A DNA stretch of 64,000 nt from Dyadobacter sp. UC 10 (lineage in GTDB: Bacteria; Bacteroidota; Bacteroidia; Cytophagales; Spirosomataceae). Positions 60,350 to 64,000 of the stretch are shown piece by piece. Location: contig NZ_VSRN01000001.1 in NCBI RefSeq assembly GCF_008369915.1, positions 5,824,501 to 5,888,500 on the forward strand, read 5' to 3'. The number at the start of each line of letters is the position of its first letter. Position 1 is the first letter of the stretch. Made by a program: the position numbers and the translations under genes. The notes below the pieces were generated by a model that saw only the letters and a list, made by a program, of their open reading frames with translations, was not told the origin of the DNA and did no database searches.

Positions 60350-62293
60350 TCAAATTACCGCGGATTCCTTCTTGAAAAAAGCCGCAAATTCCGCCACGGT
60401 CATGCTACCCAGGTCACCTTCTCCCTTGCGACGTACCGATAATTTACCCTCAGCCATTTCCTTTTCACCGACAATCAGCATAAACGGAACCTTGGTAACT
60501 TCCGCATCACGGATTTTCCTTCCTATTTTTTCATCCCTGTGGTCTACAAAACCCCGGATATCGTCATCCTGCAACCGAAAGAAAACTTCTTCCGCATAAT
60601 CGGCAAATTTCTCGGAGATCGGCAAAATAGCGATCTGGTCAGGCGACAACCACAACGGGAATTGCCCGGCAGTATTTTCGATCAATATCGCAATAAATCG
60701 CTCCATCGATCCAAATGGCGCACGGTGGATCATGACAGGCTGGTGTTTCTGATTATCAGAGCCAGTATATTCAAGACCGAATCGTTTTGGCATTTGATAA
60801 TCAACCTGAATAGTACCCAACTGCCATTTTCTGCCCAAAGCATCGCGAACCATAAAATCAAGCTTGGGGCCGTAGAATGCAGCTTCGCCCAATTCTGTTA
60901 CCGTGTTTAAGCCACGCTCAGAAGCCGCTTCTATAATCGCATTTTCAGCGCGCTCCCAGTCTTCGTCCTTACCGATATATTTCACCTTATCATTTGGATC
61001 ACGCAGCGATATTTGCGCGCTGTAATCGTCAAATCCAAGGGTTTTGAATACATATAATACAAGGTCAATCACGCGCACGAATTCTTCTTTCACCTGGTCA
61101 GGGCGGCAGAAAATGTGGGCGTCGTCTTGTGTAAAGCCCCGCACGCGGGTCAACCCGTGTAGCTCGCCGCTTTGCTCGTACCTATAAACCGTTCCAAACT
61201 CCGAAAACCGCAAGGGCAGGTCTTTGTAGGAGCGGGGAGAAGTTTTGTATATCTCGCAGTGATGCGGACAGTTCATCGGTTTCAGTAAATATTCTTCACC
61301 TGGATTCGGCGTTTTGATCGGCTGAAATGAATCTTTACCATATTTGTCCCAGTGGCCCGAAGTCACATATAATTCTTTGCTGCCAATATTTGGGGTCACC
61401 ACCGGCGTGTAGCCCGCCCGTGATTGTGCCTTGCTCAAAAATGCCTGCAAGCGCTCACGCAGCATCGCACCTTTCGGAAGCCACAAAGGGAGTCCCTGAC
61501 CAACTTTTTCCGAAAAAGCAAACAGTTCCAATTCCTTGCCCAGCTTTCTATGGTCGCGTTTTTTAGCCTCCTCCATCAGGGTAACATACTCTTCCAGCTC
61601 TTTTTGCTTCGGAAAAGTGATCCCGTAAATGCGGGTAAGCATTTTGTTTTCCTGCTTGTTGCGCCAGTAGGCACCGGCAATATTCGTCAACTTGACAGCC
61701 TTGATAAATCCGGTATTGGGAATATGCGGGCCGCGGCAAAGGTCCGTAAATCCACCTTGCTCATACAAGGTGATCGAGCCATCTTCCAGCCCGTCGATCA
61801 GTTCCAGTTTATATTGGTCACCTTTTTGAGTAAACAGTTCAATAGCGTCTGCCTTGCTGATAGGCTTGCGTACATACTCATTTTTTTGCCGCGCCAATTC
61901 AAGCATTTTTGCTTCAATCTTCGGGAAATCATCCTGCGAAATAGATTGTTCTCCCAGGTCGACGTCATAGTAAAAGCCTTTTTCAAGAGACGGCCCCGTG
62001 CCGAATTTTATACCCGGATACAAAGCTTCCAGCGCCTCAGCCAATAAATGGGCAGAGGAATGCCAGAATGTAGCTTTACCGTCCTCATCATTCCATGTCA
62101 GCAGTTTTACGAGGGAGTCCTGCGTGATCTGGCGCGTAGGATCCCAAACTTCATTATTGACCTTCGCAGCGATCACATTGCGCGCAAGTCCTTCGCTGAT
62201 ACTGAGTGCTATTTCGAGGGCAGTAACTCCTTTCGGGTAAAATCGTTCGCTACCGTCGGGCAGGGTAATTTTTACTTGAGACTCGTCTTTCAT
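60350..62293 (-). CDS. thrS: Threonyl-tRNA synthetase
   Basis: A 647-residue class II synthetase. It has an N-terminal TGS domain (VKITLPDGSERFYPKGVTALEIALSIS), an editing domain with the HSSAHLLAEAL metal motif (HxxxH), the catalytic core with LKPMNCPHHCEIY, RFSEFGTVYRYEQSGELHGL (motif 2) and MIHRAPFGSMERF (motif 3 region), and a C-terminal anticodon-binding domain ending in VAEFAAFFKKE. It charges tRNA-Thr. It starts the operon with infC, rpmI and rplT. Length and layout are normal. Confidence 0.98.
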   Translation of the reverse strand: MKDESQVKITLPDGSERFYPKGVTALEIALSISEGLARNVIAAKVNNEVWDPTRQITQDSLVKLLTWNDEDGKATFWHSSAHLLAEALEALYPGIKFGTGPSLEKGFYYDVDLGEQSISQDDFPKIEAKMLELARQKNEYVRKPISKADAIELFTQKGDQYKLELIDGLEDGSITLYEQGGFTDLCRGPHIPNTGFIKAVKLTNIAGAYWRNKQENKMLTRIYGITFPKQKELEEYVTLMEEAKKRDHRKLGKELELFAFSEKVGQGLPLWLPKGAMLRERLQAFLSKAQSRAGYTPVVTPNIGSKELYVTSGHWDKYGKDSFQPIKTPNPGEEYLLKPMNCPHHCEIYKTSPRSYKDLPLRFSEFGTVYRYEQSGELHGLTRVRGFTQDDAHIFCRPDQVKEEFVRVIDLVLYVFKTLGFDDYSAQISLRDPNDKVKYIGKDEDWERAENAIIEAASERGLNTVTELGEAAFYGPKLDFMVRDALGRKWQLGTIQVDYQMPKRFGLEYTGSDNQKHQPVMIHRAPFGSMERFIAILIENTAGQFPLWLSPDQIAILPISEKFADYAEEVFFRLQDDDIRGFVDHRDEKIGRKIRDAEVTKVPFMLIVGEKEMAEGKLSVRRKGEGDLGSMTVAEFAAFFKKESAVI

Positions 62294-62353
62294 TCAAAAA
62301 TCTATTCTGTGGATTTAATTCAAAGGTTTTTCGGAAATCGGGAAAGTGCAAAG

Positions 62354-63556
62354 CTATTCAATTTTAGCTTTTTGTGTTGAGTCGATGCGGATATTTGTCG
62401 TGCCCCGCGGTTTGAGGACATTGATTTTTACCCGGGAAGTGTCTAGTAATTTGTAGCCGGAAGAGACGTTTTCCTCAGGGTAATAGGATTGATAGCTGCT
62501 TTCTTCATTTTCCCGCAGCCTGATCCTGTACAATCCGTACCGGGCATCCTGGTCACCCGGAGCGAGTGCCAATGCTGTACTGTAATAGGTTCTGGCGTTT
62601 TCATAATCGTAGCTTTTCTCATAACAAAATCCCAGCATATTGTTGATTTCTTTCGATTGCGGCTTCTTTTTGAGTAGTTTAATCAGTGCCGGGATGGCTT
62701 TGGAATATGCTTTCAGTTGAATGCCAATATTCGCAATCTGAAAAAGCGCGTCCTCATAGTCGGGGCTGAGCGAAACAGCTTTCTGAAAACTAAACAGCGC
62801 GGTGTCAGGCCTTGCCATCGCAACGAATATCTCTCCCCGCTCAAAATGAAGGTTTGGATCATTGGGAAAACGGTCGATCGCTTGCTGGTTTACCTGCAGT
62901 GCTTTTTCAATATTTTTAAGTTTCCGAAGAATCAGGATACTCTGCTGGTAGGCCCGGAGCATTCTCGGATTCACGTTAATGGCATATTCCAAACTGGACA
63001 AGCTGGCGAGGGAGTCGCCTTGTTTGGCCTGCAGCATACCTTTTACATAATAGGCGGGACCGTCGTAAGGAGCCATTTTCAAAGCCTGGTTCAGGTAACC
63101 TACGGATTCCCCAAAGCGATTTTTTGCCTGCAAGATATCGGCCAGTAACACGTAGAGTTCAGGACTGCTTTGCTGCAACGCCTCTGCCCGTTGGGCGTCT
63201 TCCAGCGCATTATCGATCTTACCTAGTTCCCGGTTGATTTTTCCGCGCAGCAAAAAATAGTCGCTGACATTGCCCTGCTCGTAAATCGATTCATTGATAT
63301 CGTCCAGCGCTTCGTTATACTGCTCTTTTTCAAAGTAAATCCGCGCTCTTTTGAAATAGTTTATATCGGAATCGATACCTCTGTTGATCAGGTCGGTCAG
63401 TGAAAGTAATGCATCACTCTGCCACTGCGCCCGCGACTTTTTTACAACGGGAGGAATGCGCGTAGCATTTCTCGCATCACTCTGGCAGGATTGAAAGAAA
63501 CTGCCGGAAATAAAGGCAAGTAGAAGCAATAGGTAGCTAAAAGCTGCTGATCTCAT
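62354..63556 (-). CDS. TPR-repeat lipoprotein
   Basis: A 400-residue protein. The N-terminus has a hydrophobic stretch and a lipobox FQSC near residue 24, so it is probably a lipoprotein. Residues 60-340 hold about eight tetratricopeptide repeats (YFKRARIYFEKEQYNEALDDINESI, AYYVKGMLQAKQGDSLASLSSLEYAI, NLHFERGEIFVAMARPDTALFSFQKAV). The last 50 residues are Ser/Tyr-rich and non-repetitive. It probably acts as an envelope scaffold. It lies 60 bp upstream of thrS on the same strand, and 75 bp after the methyltransferase gene, so it may belong to one long transcript. The exact partner is unknown. Confidence 0.8.
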   Translation of the reverse strand: MRSAAFSYLLLLLAFISGSFFQSCQSDARNATRIPPVVKKSRAQWQSDALLSLTDLINRGIDSDINYFKRARIYFEKEQYNEALDDINESIYEQGNVSDYFLLRGKINRELGKIDNALEDAQRAEALQQSSPELYVLLADILQAKNRFGESVGYLNQALKMAPYDGPAYYVKGMLQAKQGDSLASLSSLEYAINVNPRMLRAYQQSILILRKLKNIEKALQVNQQAIDRFPNDPNLHFERGEIFVAMARPDTALFSFQKAVSLSPDYEDALFQIANIGIQLKAYSKAIPALIKLLKKKPQSKEINNMLGFCYEKSYDYENARTYYSTALALAPGDQDARYGLYRIRLRENEESSYQSYYPEENVSSGYKLLDTSRVKINVLKPRGTTNIRIDSTQKAKIE

Positions 63557-63631
63557 ACAAAAGACGAATTAAGCCGTGATATTTTCCAGCTTATCCGGAT
63601 ACTATACAAAATTGAAAATTCTTGTTGTATT

Positions 63632-64000
63632 TTAATCAATTTGGTCTGAAAATCGGGAAAAGACGCCCAGGGGAAGTTTTTTGCCAAATGTATCAGGAAT
63701 ATACAACTCGCCGAACTCGTGCCTGATTTCTGTTCCAAAATGCGCCTTGATTAGATTCTCCACGATCAGCGCCGAGAAGCCAAGTGAGTATAGATTGATA
63801 ATAAAGAAGTAATTCTCCTTCTTTAAAAGCAGCGCGCAAAGACGCAATAGTTCATTCAAACTTTCCTCCAAGAGCCATTTCTCGCCATCCGGCCCGCGAC
63901 CATATGCAGGCGGATCCAGTATAATGCCGTTATATTGGTTACCGCGGCGCACTTCCCGTTGCACAAATTTCATTGCATCTTCCACCACCCAACGAATATT
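63632..64000 (-). CDS. Class I SAM-dependent methyltransferase (partial, 5' end outside)
   Basis: The 122 C-terminal residues are visible and the N-terminus lies beyond base 64000. The peptide has WVVEDAMKFVQREVRRG, then GIILDPPAYGRGPDGEKW, which is the DPPxxGRG-type motif IV of RlmI/RlmK-like rRNA cytosine or guanine methyltransferases. The end is the normal Rossmann end with LIKAHFG and a short tail. The likely target is 23S rRNA, but the N-terminal domain that would decide is absent. Confidence 0.75.
   Translation of the reverse strand, partial: NIRWVVEDAMKFVQREVRRGNQYNGIILDPPAYGRGPDGEKWLLEESLNELLRLCALLLKKENYFFIINLYSLGFSALIVENLIKAHFGTEIRHEFGELYIPDTFGKKLPLGVFSRFSDQID

Noticed and set aside
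1..64000. tRNA or rRNA genes
   Set aside because: No cloverleaf-like sequence with the GTTCRA arm or rRNA-like conserved stretch was noticed in the gaps. This is an eye scan only; a tRNA search program would be decisive.

Overview
The window looks like chromosomal DNA of a member of the Bacteroidota, order Cytophagales. A Dyadobacter/Spirosomataceae-type genome is my best guess. Support comes from the ftsX-DUF3098-uppP gene order, TonB-dependent receptor and Y_Y_Y-propeller sensor architectures, LytTR/His_kinase pairs, a GT3-type glycogen synthase, AXE1 and Gfo/Idh/MocA secreted enzymes, the general lack of Shine-Dalgarno sequences, and TAnnTTTG-like promoter elements. The genus is inferred, not proven. 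I see no rRNA, tRNA, IS element or CRISPR array.

Layout, left to right. (1) 0-4 kb: leftward housekeeping genes (uppP, DUF3098, ftsX, a DUF151/UVR bifunctional nuclease, etfA, etfB). (2) 4-11.9 kb: small TPR and orphan genes, a Gfo/Idh/MocA oxidoreductase between intergenic repeat clusters (including 23 in-phase copies of an 8-bp unit), an AXE1 esterase, rluF, secreted or lipoprotein orphans and a bestrophin-like channel. (3) 12-14.8 kb: a leftward three-gene signalling operon linked by ATGA overlaps: pseudo-receiver/GAF protein, LytS-type kinase, LytTR regulator. (4) 15.4-23.8 kb: a rightward metabolic cluster of DJ-1/PfpI, ThDP decarboxylase, GMC oxidoreductase, three SnoaL-like proteins, a second DJ-1, VOC and AGE-family proteins. 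(5) 24-42.8 kb: STAS and glgX, then a tight nine-gene operon of STAS, RsbW-like kinase, membrane nSTAND-WD40 protein, TonB-dependent receptor, GNAT, NTT-like transporter with HEAT-type C-terminus, giant propeller sensor kinase, soluble histidine kinase, and receiver-PP2C phosphatase. (6) 42.9-49.6 kb: GT3 glycogen synthase, a membrane acyltransferase-like protein, a TIM-barrel isomerase, pgi, VanZ. (7) 49.7-52.1 kb: a C10 (streptopain-like) cysteine protease followed by two duplicated lipoproteins. (8) 52.4-64 kb: SDR, dnaK, phospholipase C, a Gly-rich protein, then thrS-infC-rpmI-rplT, a TPR lipoprotein and a partial methyltransferase.

The most notable system is region 5. It carries all parts of a partner-switching pathway (two STAS antagonists, one RsbW-type kinase, one receiver-controlled PP2C phosphatase) but no sigma factor. 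The large sensor has lost its phospho-acceptor histidine (Asp at residue 991), while the small kinase encoded next to it keeps one (His35). The operon also carries a STAND-type NTPase and envelope transport genes. One STAS gene is joined to glgX, and a glycogen synthase lies just beyond the operon, so a link to glycogen storage is possible. Intergenic regions in and next to region 5 hold a family of short hairpins with the core GGTG-4 nt-CACC and a 120-bp block repeated three times.
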